Part shown: positions 49,701 to 59,575 of the stretch, in pieces | Layout: every line of letters starts with the position of its first letter | Numbering within the stretch: the stretch's first letter is position 1 | Assembly (NCBI GenBank): GCA_039720395.1 | Contig: CM077823.1 | Location: 35,942,536 to 36,006,535, forward strand | Reading direction: 5' to 3' | DNA from: Liquidambar formosana | Taxonomy: Eukaryota > Streptophyta > Magnoliopsida > Saxifragales > Altingiaceae | Length of the DNA: 64,000 nucleotides | The notes under the pieces: generated by a model | Database searches by the model: none | What the model saw: only the letters and a program-made list of their open reading frames with translations | What the model was told of the DNA's origin: nothing | Position numbers and translations under genes: made by a program

Positions 49701-49870
49701 TCTGGCAGGATGGTCGAACATGGATTGGAGGGTGGAAAGCATTCTGTAGATGGAACAACGTGGGTAAAAATGACTTATGCATATGTGAATTTGTGAGCGG
49801 AAGGGGCCAAAGGGGCAATCTTATACAGGTCCACATTGTCCGGGGAGGACTGCTGACAGACCACACCTGA
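41083..49870 (+). CDS. REM-like transcription factor with two B3 domains and a long acidic tract (gene C)
   Basis: Four exons: 41083-41178, 43294-43924, 44015-44175 and 49601-49870, giving 385 aa with consistent phases. The first B3 domain spans about 13-115 (HQFFKVYLP, LIPSAFIARL, KTILRNCHGRIWNV, HNGWQSFLGDN, HFRYDGDHMFDVKLL). Residues about 124-207 are a Glu/Lys then Asp-dominated tract encoded by GAT/GAC/GAA repeats. The linker holds a short direct repeat (TTAVKVE, TAAVKVE). The second B3 domain is about 275-380 (PKNPYFVAKF, HVPADVL, GKKWVGKVAIW, IGGWKAFCRWNNVGKND, CEFV, IQVHIV). The gene is probably a nuclear regulator. Intron 1 (2.1 kb) carries a 49-bp tandem duplication; intron 3 (5.4 kb) is mostly an antisense L1 element. 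Exon 3 and exon 4 correspond closely to gene D. Confidence 0.87.
42701..42798. repeat. Tandem duplication, period 49 bp
   Basis: GCTTGAAAAA, GAATCTATGTT, AAGCC, TTTACTTTCCTTT occurs twice in direct succession (from 42701 and 42750) inside intron 1 of gene C, with few differences. Confidence 0.8.
43627..43815 (+). repeat. Coding trinucleotide repeat (GAT/GAC)n
   Basis: In exon 2 of gene C long runs of GAT with interspersed GAC and AAT encode a poly-Asp tract. Such runs vary in length by slippage. They also create long Met-, His- or Ile-rich frames on other strands and phases that are not genes. Confidence 0.9.
45047..49345 (-). mobile_element. Degenerate L1-type LINE (LINE-1 of this window), antisense in intron 3 of gene C
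   Basis: About 4.3 kb with its 3' A-tail at the left (T19 at about 45050). On the minus strand ORF1 remains as a 5'-truncated piece (49345 to about 48860) with one frameshift; its stop overlaps the ORF2 start in ATGTCTAA. ORF2 (from 48865) holds an endonuclease part (CCNVRGLND; FTWSNKRSGPNLVARKLDRVL near 48300), a reverse transcriptase (DLMKAYDSVDW, GLRQGDPLSPYL, CFADYLLLF) and a C-terminal zf-RVT region (WHKLIWF, FIAWLTVQNRLPT, CVFC, HLFFEC, IWREQN). The catalytic FADD reads FADY, and several stops and frameshifts break the frame. Flanks GTCTTTAGTTTT and GTATTTAGTATT may be an imperfect target duplication. The element is certainly inactive. Confidence 0.88.
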
Positions 49871-50126
49871 TAGCTAGGCAAAGCTGCTTGCAAAGAAGAC
49901 ATAATGTGAAGACGAGTCCAAAATATGACCTGTCATTTCCATTCATGTAACTACATTCGATTGAACTTTGAACTTCATACAGTCTAAAATAGGTATACAA
50001 AAATGTGCAAATCCATCTCATTGCTGTGAACACAGAAACTTTACTTTCATTGAGTTTATATAATACTACAGGTTTCCCAAGGAGAAGCTAACTATGGATC
50101 CAAGCAGGCTAACTTGTGGGCTCCAT

Positions 50127-50740
50127 TTTTATTTATTTATTTATTTTTTGATGAAATAAAAGTATGTTAATAACAAAAGGCTAAGCCCAAGTACACGAGA
50201 CATATACAAACACTAAGAAAAGACCCCTCTAAAGCTTGAAGGCATCTACAATAGAATGATTACAACTACTATAATAATTAGATTGCCATAGAAAGAGGTT
50301 CATAGTTAAGGACTTAAGATCAATGATTGACTTCTCGATTCCTTCAAAGGTTCTAAGATTTTTCTCTCTATATGCACCAAAAAATGGCATGACAGATCAT
50401 TCTCCAAATCGCCTTAGCTTCTTTTTTACCTCTTTTAATCCACCAACTAGCAAGAAGGTTATGAGTCGAAGAGGGAATGACCCATTGGTCACCAAACAAA
50501 TTAAAAATAAGCATCCAAAGATTAGCAGCCACAATACAATGTATGAAAAGATGATTCATCGTTTCCATCTTCCTTTTACACAAATTAAAATGATTAATAT
50601 ATCATCGTCTGTTTCCCAGGCCTTTTGTAAGGACCATTTCCATCATTCTTCAATGAGTATGAAACAGACTTATCTGCAAAGTTGATATGGTGAAGAGCCA
50701 ATGGGCTGCATAATAATTTAAAATTTTTGGGGAAGGGAAT
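50127..50740 (-). mobile_element. 3'-terminal L1 LINE fragment
   Basis: The T-rich start (50127-50150) followed by a leader like those of the other LINEs here marks a 3' end in minus orientation. A frame at 50583-50368 encodes the zf-RVT motif: CKRKMETMNHLFIHC, NLWMLIFNLFGDQWV, then a Trp-rich end. Upstream coding traces (LQKAWETDDD) run towards 50640. It lies about 260 bp downstream of the stop of gene C. It belongs to a different subfamily from the element in intron 3, judged by sequence. Confidence 0.72.
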
Positions 50741-51310
50741 GGCTATTGCAACCCCCCATTCTTATCACCCCACCCCCCATCCTTTAAGTTTTTAAGGTTT
50801 TATGCAAAATATAAAAGGTTTTTATGAAAACCGACCGTGATGTCCACTAGAAAACATCATTTTGAACAACTTTGTAGAAGAAAGTTTTTCCTATATCTAT
50901 CGTTTAAATATACTTTTTAGCCATTTATAACCTTTATTTCATTTTTTGCCAAAAAGTCTACCTAAACGATAGATTTTGGAAAAATTTTCTCCTGCAAAAT
51001 TGTTTAAAATGATGTTTTCTAGTGGACCGTACGACTAGTTTTTGCAAAAACCTTTTATATTTTTCATGAAATCTTAAAAACCAAAAAAAAAGATAAGGTT
51101 ATAAGAAGGGGGGTTGCCATAGCCGTTCCCTTTGGGCAAAGTGATATGTGCTGTATATTTTTTTTTTCAAAAGGCCTTTTGTAAGGACCATTTTCCATCA
51201 TTCTCCAGGGGAATGAAGAGACTTATCTGCAAAGTTGATATGGTGAAGAGCCAATGGGCTGCATGATAATTTAAAATTTTAGGGGAAAGCGTTATGGGCT
51301 GTATGATTTT
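50618..51310. repeat. Tandem duplication whose first unit is split by a foldback element
   Basis: The segment GGCCTTTTGTAAGGACCATT ... ACTTATCTGCAAAGTTGATA ... GAGCCAATGGGCTGCAT occurs at 50618-50732 and again at 51171-51285. After the inserted foldback element the first unit resumes with GGGCAAAGTGATATG, matching the tail of unit 2 (GGGGAAAGCGTTATG). The duplication therefore existed before the foldback insertion. Confidence 0.75.
50733..51132. mobile_element. Foldback element, ~400 bp, copy 2 of the family at 17276-17675
   Basis: The ends read AAGGGAATGGCTATTGCAAC and, from the other side, AAGGGAACGGCTATGGCAAC. The interior shares with copy 1 the segments CACTAGAAAACATCATT, ACAACTTTGTAGAAGAAA, GCCATTTA.AA and GCCAAAAAGTCTAC.TAAA in the same order. 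Arms pair over most of the length around a short centre near 50930. It has no coding capacity. Flanking TGGGG/TGGGC may be a short target duplication. Confidence 0.8.
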
Positions 51311-51403
51311 TTTCTTCTTTTCAAAAGGATTAACGTAGAAAATATGGTGGGATTCGAACCGAATTAGTAGTCTTTCACCACTAGCCCACTCCCTGGACGC
51401 CTA
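51308..51403 (-). mobile_element. Short tRNA-derived SINE or tRNA-like relic
   Basis: On the minus strand GTGGGCTAGTGGTGAAAG resembles box A and GGTTCGAATCCCACC is a near-perfect box B; an A-rich tail (plus-strand T run at 51308-51325) follows. The acceptor stem does not pair as in a working tRNA, so a SINE fragment is preferred. Confidence 0.55.
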
Positions 51404-52607
51404 ACTTTTATGATATTTATATTATTTAAAGCTTTTACAATGTATAGTTGCATACAACATGCATATATAAGACTATAAAAGTCCAATTATATTTAAAATA
51501 GCATATAAAAACAGCAAATGGTTCAAATATATTTAGAATAATTTTTTCTGATATAAATTTTATATCTACTTTTTATTTTTGGTAAAATTTAAATTTTTTT
51601 ATAATTTATTAATTATAGTACTGGTTTAACCGGTAACATAGCTATCTAACCAGTGATCCGATAACATAACCTTTCAACTAGGTTAGTGGTCGGTCTGAAT
51701 TCAATATCTATGCATGAAGGAAATGTAAATAGAGAAAGATCATAATTTAAGAAAAATTCCAAGTTTGAGTTTCCTTATTATTAAATACATAAATTTACAA
51801 ATGATTAAGAGATGGTTTATGTATCATACGAGAATTAGTCTATAACCTCTAAAAACCCAATGACATAGGCTCCTTTTTGGAAGAAAAAAAAAAAATTGCT
51901 CATTAAATTGGTTTTGCAAATTTCCTAAAACAGAACAATTTGGTGAAACAACCCGGCCGTATCCTGTTCCCTGTTTTGCCCAAACAAGAAAGAACTTCCC
52001 TTGTCGTCCTCTCCCTCCACAACCCCTCGTGCCCATCACTCTCCAATCTCCATTCACAGACAGCAGCATGACGATGGTGCGTGTTTTATACTCCCCACAG
52101 CTGCTAAAGAACATGCTGCACACCCCTCTCTCTGACATACCTCCATTACTTGCTTTCTCACAACAACTCTGCCATGGCGGTTTTGTTTTAATCACACAGA
52201 CTGGTTCTTTAGAGCATCTCCAGCCCTTACCCCTTTTTTTTACTCAAACCCTATCTCAAATTTTGACTCAAATCCCTTCACTCTCCTCTCTCTCTCGTCT
52301 CTCCCCTTCCATTTTTAGCGTTGAGTTCTGCCAGTAGTCTCCTCTCTCTCGGCTCTTTCATCTCATATCTCACTCACCCTCTCTCGTCTCTCTCTCACTC
52401 ACTCTTCTCTCCTCTTGTTTGCAAACCTGGAATCGCACCATTATCGCCGGCGAACCCAACATAGCTCCTGCAGCTTGAAGACAAATAGGAGAAAGAGAAA
52501 AGAAGGAGAAAGGAACCTTTTCCATCCAAGAACGCCGAGAAAGAGAGAGAAACGAGTCTCCGGTGATATATCCGGTGATCGGAATCTGACAAACCGGCGA
52601 GATTGCA
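51404..52607. other. Intergenic and leader upstream of gene D
   Basis: AT-rich until about 51900, then GC-richer with CT-rich and TCTC-rich DNA (52260-52410), as in a promoter/5' UTR. GAGCATCTCCAGC near 52212 is a motif often met at the ends of small plant transposons, but no partner end was found. Frames in this stretch have no domain. Confidence 0.5.
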
Positions 52608-53785
52608 ATGAAGGACAACGAGCGGTGTTGTCGTAGCAACGGGAGGTGGCGGTGTGAGAAGCGGAAGCTAAGTGGGGTGAGCTATTGCGAAGAACACGCT
52701 TTGGGGAAGAAGGGGGGTCGAAAGCGTTGGAGAACGGAAAATGGAGATTTGACTGCTGAGGGAGGACGGGGAAGTGGTGGTTCTGGCAGAGAAGATGAAG
52801 CTAAGGAAGGCCGTGAAAATGGTGAGAAGGGTCGAGGAAGTGGTGATCTTTCTGTGGAGAAACGGGGTCCAAAAACCAGAAAGAAAGTGACTTTTGAGGA
52901 AAATCGAGATTTCGCAGCTGAGGAAGGCAGAGAAAATGGTGCTTCTGGTAGTAGCCGGAAAAAGTTTGGTGCATGTCGCAGCTGTAAGTTTTGTAATTCT
53001 TCTCTTCTTAGGATTCTATAATTATATTTGTGCGTGCCAACATTTAACCTGCTGGTTTAATGGATTTAGGTGGGCACAATGGAACCACTCCTGTCAAGGT
53101 TGAAGAAAATGCTATCGAAGTAGAAAGATATATTCATCCAAAAAATCCTTATTTTGTGACCAAAAAAAGGCCCCGTAGGATGAATGAACTGGTAAGGCTT
53201 TTATTACCTATCTGTCATGCACTCGTCCTTTTATAATTTTTGGTGGTATGTTCTAATATGATTTTGGCTAGGAGTCCAGAAGTGCTATAATGTCTTTCCC
53301 TGCCTTGTAGATTCACATCTCGTCCTTTCTCAACATTTATTGTTTTCATTTTCTTGGGGGAGTAATTGAATGTTGATGATTATGCATCGTGTCTCCAGAA
53401 TTCTTTCTTTTGTAAAACCATGAGAAAAATTTTCCGATTAATGCACTGAGAGCTGTGATCATGAATCTGAGTTCATTGAAACTGAATCTTTGTCATCAAA
53501 CTTTATTTGGCCAGTACATTTTTAGACGGGTTTATTGAGTTCGTTAAGTTTGAAACAATCATTCTTGATTTCATGCCTAGCATGAGGTGAGCAAGTAAAT
53601 TGCTGTTGCTGCAGGCGCTGTGCTGCTAGCACTACCCTTATTATAGCCACTAGTAACAGCTTTTTCTTTTATTACAAATGGTTTTTTTTTTTTTTTTTTT
53701 TTGGTGGCGTGCGTGTGTACTACTTGCTTTTTTATTTCTCTTCTCTTATTTAGGACTTTCGCGATTTGTGTCTCTGTTTAATATA

Positions 53786-53816
<31 letters not shown>

Positions 53817-56777
53817 GATAAGAAACAAATAAATTTTAATAACAAAAAGAAAGATATACAAGGAGGAGGAAGAGAATTCCTCCATCAGGTACAAAAGGAA
53901 CCTGCCCAACTCTACTCTAGGCAGAAGACAACAAAACTACTACCAAAAAACAGCCTCAGATAGGAGATCTATAATGAGAAGATCTTTTTTGTTATCCCTT
54001 GTTCCCGACCAAAGGAATTCCCATTGCATTCTCTCAATCTTTTTAGCTACTCTCACTAGCATCCTAAAAAGGGACCTGTAATAGATGGGAATAGACGCTA
54101 GACAAGCCTGAATAAGAGTAATTCTTCCCCCTAATGAAATAAATGCCTTCTTCCATGCATCAAGTCTCTTGGAAATCCTCTCCACAACGGGGTCCCAAAA
54201 CCTAATAGAGTTAGGATCAACACCAAGAGGTAAACCTAGATACTTAACAGGAAGTTTTTCAATCCCACACCCTCCTAAGGAGGCGAGTCTAGACATAATG
54301 TGGTCAGAAACATTTATCCCAATTAAAGAGCTCTTACTCATTGATCTTCAACCGAGAAAGATAACCAGAGAATTTCAAAGTCAAACACAACCTTCTCAAA
54401 CTATCCTCTTCACTGTCAGAAAACAAAATGGTATCATCTGCAAATTGTAGAAGAGGGACACTGACACTATTCCTACCCACCTGGAGACCTCTAACGAAAC
54501 CAACCTCCTTAGCTCTGATAATCAAACGGCTTAAACATCCACCACCAAAGTGAACAGGAACAGGGAAAGGGGATCGCCTTGCCTAAGACCTCTAGATGCC
54601 TTAAACCACCCTTTAGCCTTACCATTTAGGAGAATAGCAAATGAAACAGAATCTAAACAACCTCTCATCCAAGCTCTCCTTCTATGACCAAAACCTTTCT
54701 TGAATAAAACAAAATCAAAGAAATTCCAATCCACATGATCGTAAGCTTTCTCAAAGTCTACTTTAAAGAGGACTCCTTCCTTTTTAGTCTTCCTGTATTC
54801 CTCCACCATCTCATTAGCCACAAGGACTGCATCCAGAATTTGCCTATCCTTGACAAAGGCACTTTGAGCTGGAGAGATGGTACTATGGATGATCAATCTC
54901 AACTGCCAAGAAATGACTTTAGCAATGATTTTATAAAGGCTCGTGACCAAACTAATGGTTTTCAAATCCTTGATGTTGATGGATCTATTCTTTTTTGGGA
55001 TGAGAGCTATAAAGGTAGAATTAGTATTCTTATTAATGACTCCATTATCATAGAATTCATTAAAAACTTTAACTAAGTCCTCTCTCACAATCTCCCAACA
55101 ATCTTGATACATTGCCATAGTAAAACTATTAGGCCCAGGAGCCCTCTCCCTACCCATGTCATAAATGGATTCTATAATCTCCTCCATTTCAAAAGGCCTC
55201 TCTAGAAGCATAGCATCTGCCTTTGAAATCGGGCTCTAATCAATCCCCTCAATCCCCACACCACTGCTATCATCTCTAACCGAATAAAGTACAGAAAAAA
55301 ATCTAATGAATTCCTCAGATATGCTCCTAGGATCCTCCAAAATCTCCCCTCTTTCCTTCTCTAATTTCCGAATCATATTTTTTCTCCTTCTCGTAGCTGC
55401 TACTCTATGAAACAGCTTGGAGTTACCATCCCCTTCCTTGACCCATCTAATTCTAGATTTTTGTCTCCAACTCACTTCTTCTTTCCACAAAATAACCGTA
55501 AACATATTCTTGAGAGAAGCTCTCTAAGTCGTCTCTTCTGTCATCCTTCGCTCTTCCTCTAATTTATCCAAACAATCAATCTCATTAAGAATTGATGTTT
55601 TCTTCTCTTTTATTTCCCCAAAAATATCCTTATTCCACGCTTTGATTTTTTCCTTGATACACTTGAGTTTCTTCATAAAAAGGAAACCTTCCCAACCCTA
55701 GCCCCTGAACTCATTCCACCAAGCGGAAAAACTATCCTTAAAAGAAGGGTGAGAGAGCCACATATTCTAAAACCTAAAAGGGGTCGGACCCCAAGAAATG
55801 GGATTAGACTCCAGTAAAATGGGGGTATGATCAGAAGTGGGTCTCACCAAGGCTTCTTGTGTAACGTTAGGAAAAGCCTCGTCCCAATCACAAGTGAACA
55901 GGAATCGATCTAATCTACAATACACCAGCCTATCCCTAAAATTGGACCAAGTAAAAGAAGCATTATTCAGAGGAGGATCCCTTAATTCGCAACTACAAAT
56001 GAAACTATCAAAGTTTCTCATGCTAGTAGTAATTCTGGAGCCCCCTAACCTCTCTCTTGCTCTTCTAATAACATTAAAGTCTCCTCCCACACACCATCTT
56101 GGATAACGCAGACCATAAAGATCAGTCAACTCCTCCCAAAATTCGTCTCTTTGTCTATAACAACTTGGCTCATAAATAGCACTCAGCCACCACTCACCAA
56201 CTCCGTCCATGTTAAATCTAATGGAGAAAGAAAATGAGCCTAATATTGTCTCAATAACCCTCAAGACTCTAGTGTCCCAAATCACAATGATACCCCCAGA
56301 AGAACCCACAGAAGGTAACCAAGCCCACTCTTTGTTTCTGGCCTCCTAAATATTTTTGACTAGCCTACGGTTCACCTCCATCTTTTTGGATTCTTGAATC
56401 AAAACCACATCTGGAGAAGCCTTGGAAATAACCTCTCTAATCGCTCTCCTCCTATCAGACGACCTCAACCCACACACGTTCCAACTGAGAATCTTCATTA
56501 AAAAATCACAAAGAAAACCCCTAAAAAGAAGCTAAGAAAGCCCCTAAAACCTATCCGATCCCGTCTTTCCTTCTTTCAAAATCTCTCATCGCTTTGACAG
56601 AATTATTCTGAATATTACTTTCTTGTCTATCCCTTTCATCCTCGATGTTAACCATCCTAACTCGCATCTTATCCAATAATATATTTGACTTGTTCGATAT
56701 TCTTCTTCTGCTTCTTTTTCGTGGATGAATTCAAATTCATTGAAGCTAAATTTTCTCTTAAACATGGTTTGGCTTAG

Positions 56778-56808
<31 letters not shown>

Positions 56809-57455
56809 GGTCTATGTTTTAGTTGGATCATTATTTATTCAAGTCTAATCTGAGCCAATGGGTAAACTGCTGATGATGCATCAGTTGTGCTGTTAGCATT
56901 GCCCAAATTTCCATTGCTGGCGTAATATATATTTTTGCAATCTGTTATAACTTTTCTTTCTTATATTCCTCACTTTGATAAATTGTGCCTGTATGTAATA
57001 ACTTGGTTAAGCTATTAGATTCTTCTTATTCATTTACCATATTTGATAGCTTTAGATTTCAAGTTTTACGAACAGGCAAAGGCCATGGATTTTTCTTGAT
57101 AAGATCAACATCATGAAGTTTAGTGACCTTTTTCCCATCTCATTTTCTAGTTGGTCACTGTAATGTTCTTGGTTCTCTACTGCAGTATGTTCCAGTGGAT
57201 GTGTTACAATATCCTAACCTTAACTTGCCTCCGAAAGTTACCTTTTATGACTCAAATGGGAGGGAGTGGCCTGGAAAAGTTACCAGCTGGGGGGATGGTC
57301 GAGCTTGGATTGTAGGGTGGAAAGCTTTCTGCAAATGGAACAATGTGGGTAAAAATGACAGCTGCATATGTGAATTTTTGGAGGAGAGGGGCCACTGGGG
57401 AAGTCTCATACAGGTCCACATTGTCCGAGCAGGACCACAGACAGCCAACACCTGA
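52608..57455 (+). CDS. WRC-like zinc motif fused to a single B3 domain (gene D, partial paralogue of C)
   Basis: Three exons: 52608-52983, 53070-53191 and 57186-57455, giving 255 aa. Residues about 6-38 hold C-x8-C-x10-C-x2-H (CCRSNGRWRCEKRK, then YCEEH) followed by a basic GKKGGRKRW, the pattern of WRC domains of plant nuclear proteins such as growth-regulating factors. Residues 40-120 are a charged Gly/Glu/Lys/Arg linker. Exon 2 (GHNGTTPVKVEEN, HPKNPYFVTKKR) and exon 3 (YVPVDVL, GREWPGKVTSW, IVGWKAFCKWNNVGKND, CEFLEERG, IQVHIV) are close copies of exons 3 and 4 of gene C, as is the intron between exons 1 and 2. The first B3 domain and the acidic tract are absent. Nuclear DNA binding is inferred. 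Intron 2 (4 kb) carries an antisense L1 element. Confidence 0.82.
53797..56672 (-). mobile_element. Degenerate L1-type LINE (LINE-2 of this window), antisense in intron 2 of gene D
   Basis: About 2.9 kb, tail at left (T run from about 53803, after a TA repeat). The 5' end keeps only the last ~35 codons of ORF1 (near 56660-56550). ORF2 starts at about 56498 (MKILSWNVCGLRSSDRRR) and shows endonuclease motifs (WCVGGDFNVIR, NNASFTWSNFRDRLVYCRLDR, SDHTPILL), reverse transcriptase (IALIPKK, SAFVKDRQILDAVLVANE, VDFEKAYDHVDW, SRGLRQGDPLS, FADDTILF) and GLPLGV. It stops before the zf-RVT end. Frames are broken by several isolated stops; the FADD box is intact. AATATAT on the left and in CCAATAATATATTTG on the right may be the target duplication. 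The element is inactive. Confidence 0.86.
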
Positions 57456-58788
57456 TAGCAAATGGGACGGCAATTCTAAAATATGAGTGTCTTTTCCATT
57501 CCTGTAACTACACTTAGTTGAACCTTAAACTTCATTCATGTTCAAAATAGGTTTACTATAAAGTTAACCAAATCTCATTGTTATGAACTTCAATTACATC
57601 TGTGCAAAAATTGAAAATAGCACTTGACGAGCCATGCTGTTAGATTTTATCAAATGGTGGGAAAGCATAATCCCCTGTTTCTATTCATCACTTGTGTAAT
57701 ACGGAATTTGTCTTTCTTTTATACTGGTGGGCTTGTAGATTTGCACCCATTTAAGCACTGTAGTTTTGATGATGGATCTGATGGAAGTGAACTCATTGTT
57801 AAATAGCTCTGATCTATGATATTGATGGGCTGTGTTTTCGGCCAATATTCTTTCACTCTGTAGCCTTGTATTCCGAGATCAATTTTGGAAGATGAACTGG
57901 TTTAATTGCATGAATGATTGATGCAAAGATCTTAGCCATCTGATTGGGGTTTGGATTGTCCAAAGCACCAAAAGTAGGAACATCAACTAGACCCCATGAA
58001 TTTTTTTAAAAATTTAATTTCTACTCTCATCATCACAGATGACTCCCAACTCTTTAAACTAGCAGCATTTCATGAATTTATTGAAATTGATCTTATAACA
58101 TCAACTATAATGATGATTCCCAACCTTTTATACATTTTCATTCAAAATTATACATTTGTACCATTAATACTAAGTAAAATACACTAATTATTGATTTTCT
58201 ATTCAAATGCCCAACCATCTGTTCCTGATACCATTCGCCATCATTCTTCAGGGGTTTTTGAAAAAAAAAAAAAAGATATAGAATGAACGGGTTGCAATTC
58301 ACTAGAGATGGACAATTTAAGATGTGATCTACAATTGGAGAGCCCAGATCAGATCACCAGGAAGCAGAACAAAAGCTTCGAAGGATGGTTAATATGTGCA
58401 TCTCATGCATTTGCACAGAAACAAAAACCTTTCCATGTAAGGGCACTAGTGGGCTAGTGGCAAGTTTTGGGTCATATTTTTTCCTTGGCCAGCATTTAAA
58501 GTTGGGACAATCTTTCACTAGAAAATAAGCTCATCTAATCTGCTTGTCAGCCAACCATCTTCGCACCGCCTTATCCAATCTCTCCCCATATCTCCCCCAT
58601 ACAAACTCTCCCTTCCCTCTCATCAATCTCTAAATAACCACAAATCTCAAGAGAAAAACTCTTCAAACACCCTCACAAAAAGGTAACCCATATTCCTCTC
58701 TCAACTGCAAAACAAAACACACTGCATTTTCATGTCTTTCATTTCCTTCTATTAGTACTTATAACTCTTCTCTGTGATTCAGCCAACA
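57456..58788. other. 3' flank of gene D and promoter/leader of petM
   Basis: No gene was found. The right end is the likely petM leader: a donor (AAAAAG|GTAACC at about 58682) and acceptor (GATTCAG|CCAAC at 58782) suggest a 5'-UTR intron of about 100 bp ending 6 bp before the ATG. GTGGGCTAGTGG near 58450 resembles a SINE box A but lacks a box B. Confidence 0.5.
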
Positions 58789-59175
58789 ATGACAACAGCT
58801 TCGGCCACGCTCTCTCCGGCAACATTCACTGCTGCTACCGCCATCACAACCTCTAGCCGTTCCTCCCAGAGGAGAAAAAGCAACGTACATTACATGGGAG
58901 GATTGAACTCCTTTGACGGGCTGAAAGCCCATAACAGTGTGGCCTCTTTAGGCCAACCTGTTTGCACTGAACAGTCCTTTGCTAAAGTGGTGAGCACTTT
59001 GAATTTTCCATCACAAGGCAAAGGCAGTGGTGGAGGAGCACTCTCTGCTACCTGCAATGCCGTAGGGGAGATATTCAAGATTGCAGCCATCATGAATGGC
59101 CTCGTTCTTGTTGGTGTCGCGGTGGGATTCGTTCTTCTTCGAATGGAAGCCTCTGTGGAGGAGGCTGAGTCCTGA
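58789..59175 (+). CDS. petM: Cytochrome b6f complex subunit 7 (PetM), chloroplast precursor
   Basis: Single-exon 128-aa protein. The ATG at 58789 is the first AUG; an in-frame GTG 15 bases upstream is not a plant start. Residues 1 to about 88 are Ser/Thr/Ala/Arg-rich, a typical stroma-targeting transit peptide. The mature end reads [19 protein letters not shown], continuing as one transmembrane helix (about 97-117), then a short acidic tail ([11 protein letters not shown]). This matches the small PetM subunit of the thylakoid b6f complex, which carries electrons from plastoquinol to plastocyanin. In plants it is nuclear-encoded and the mature protein is about 40 residues. A possible poly(A) signal (GTGAATAAAATG) lies near 59358. 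Confidence 0.93.
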   Translation: MTTASATLSPATFTAATAITTSSRSSQRRKSNVHYMGGLNSFDGLKAHNSVASLGQPVCTEQSFAKVVSTLNFPSQGKGSGGGALSATCNAVGEIFKIAAIMNGLVLVGVAVGFVLLRMEASVEEAES

Positions 59176-59393
59176 GTGTGAGAATATTTAGTGAACTTTT
59201 AGTTGGGTTTTCTCTTGTTTCTTTATCAAGATTGTATCCTTCTTTCAATTTTCACTGAATGTGGAACTGCATTGTTTTTGGCTATATAAACAAAGCTAGC
59301 AAACTGGGCATCCATTGAAAAGTGTATTAGATAAGTCTTTCATTGATCAAAGCTTATGTGAATAAAATGCATTATTGCTTTCAGATTTGGGGC

Positions 59394-59575
59394 CATTATC
59401 TGGTGCAATGGTAAGACTCTAGGGTTATCAAGCGTGAAGGCTTAGGTTCGAGTCTGGAGAGTTACCTAGAGTTCAGGTCTTAGTCTCATGAGTGTGCTCT
59501 ACAAAGGTCATCGTTTCAATACATTACAATTATGCTCGTGTGGGTATGAGGTGTCTCACATGAACCGTTAAGAGA
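59394..59575 (+). mobile_element. tRNA-derived SINE
   Basis: Box A (ATTATCTGGTGCAATGGTAA) is identical over 20 bases to the head of the SINE at 26811; box B is TTAGGTTCGAGTCTGG. The body diverges from the first copy and contains GTCTCATGAGTGTGCTC and GAGGTGTCTCACATG. The 3' end is not sharply defined. It lies about 220 bp past the petM stop. Confidence 0.65.

Noticed and set aside
51350..51400. Functional tRNA gene on the minus strand
   Set aside because: Box A and B are present but the acceptor stem does not pair and an A-tail follows; a SINE relic is more likely.
51824..52337. Overlapping 100-120 aa frames on both strands before gene D
   Set aside because: No domain, no splice partner, and the region behaves as promoter/leader; possibly remnants of small transposons.
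58441..58480. SINE head near the petM promoter
   Set aside because: Only a box A-like GGGCTAGTGGCAAG is visible; no box B or tail.
58774..58788. Upstream GTG start for petM
   Set aside because: Plant nuclear genes start at AUG, and these bases overlap a likely 5'-UTR splice acceptor.
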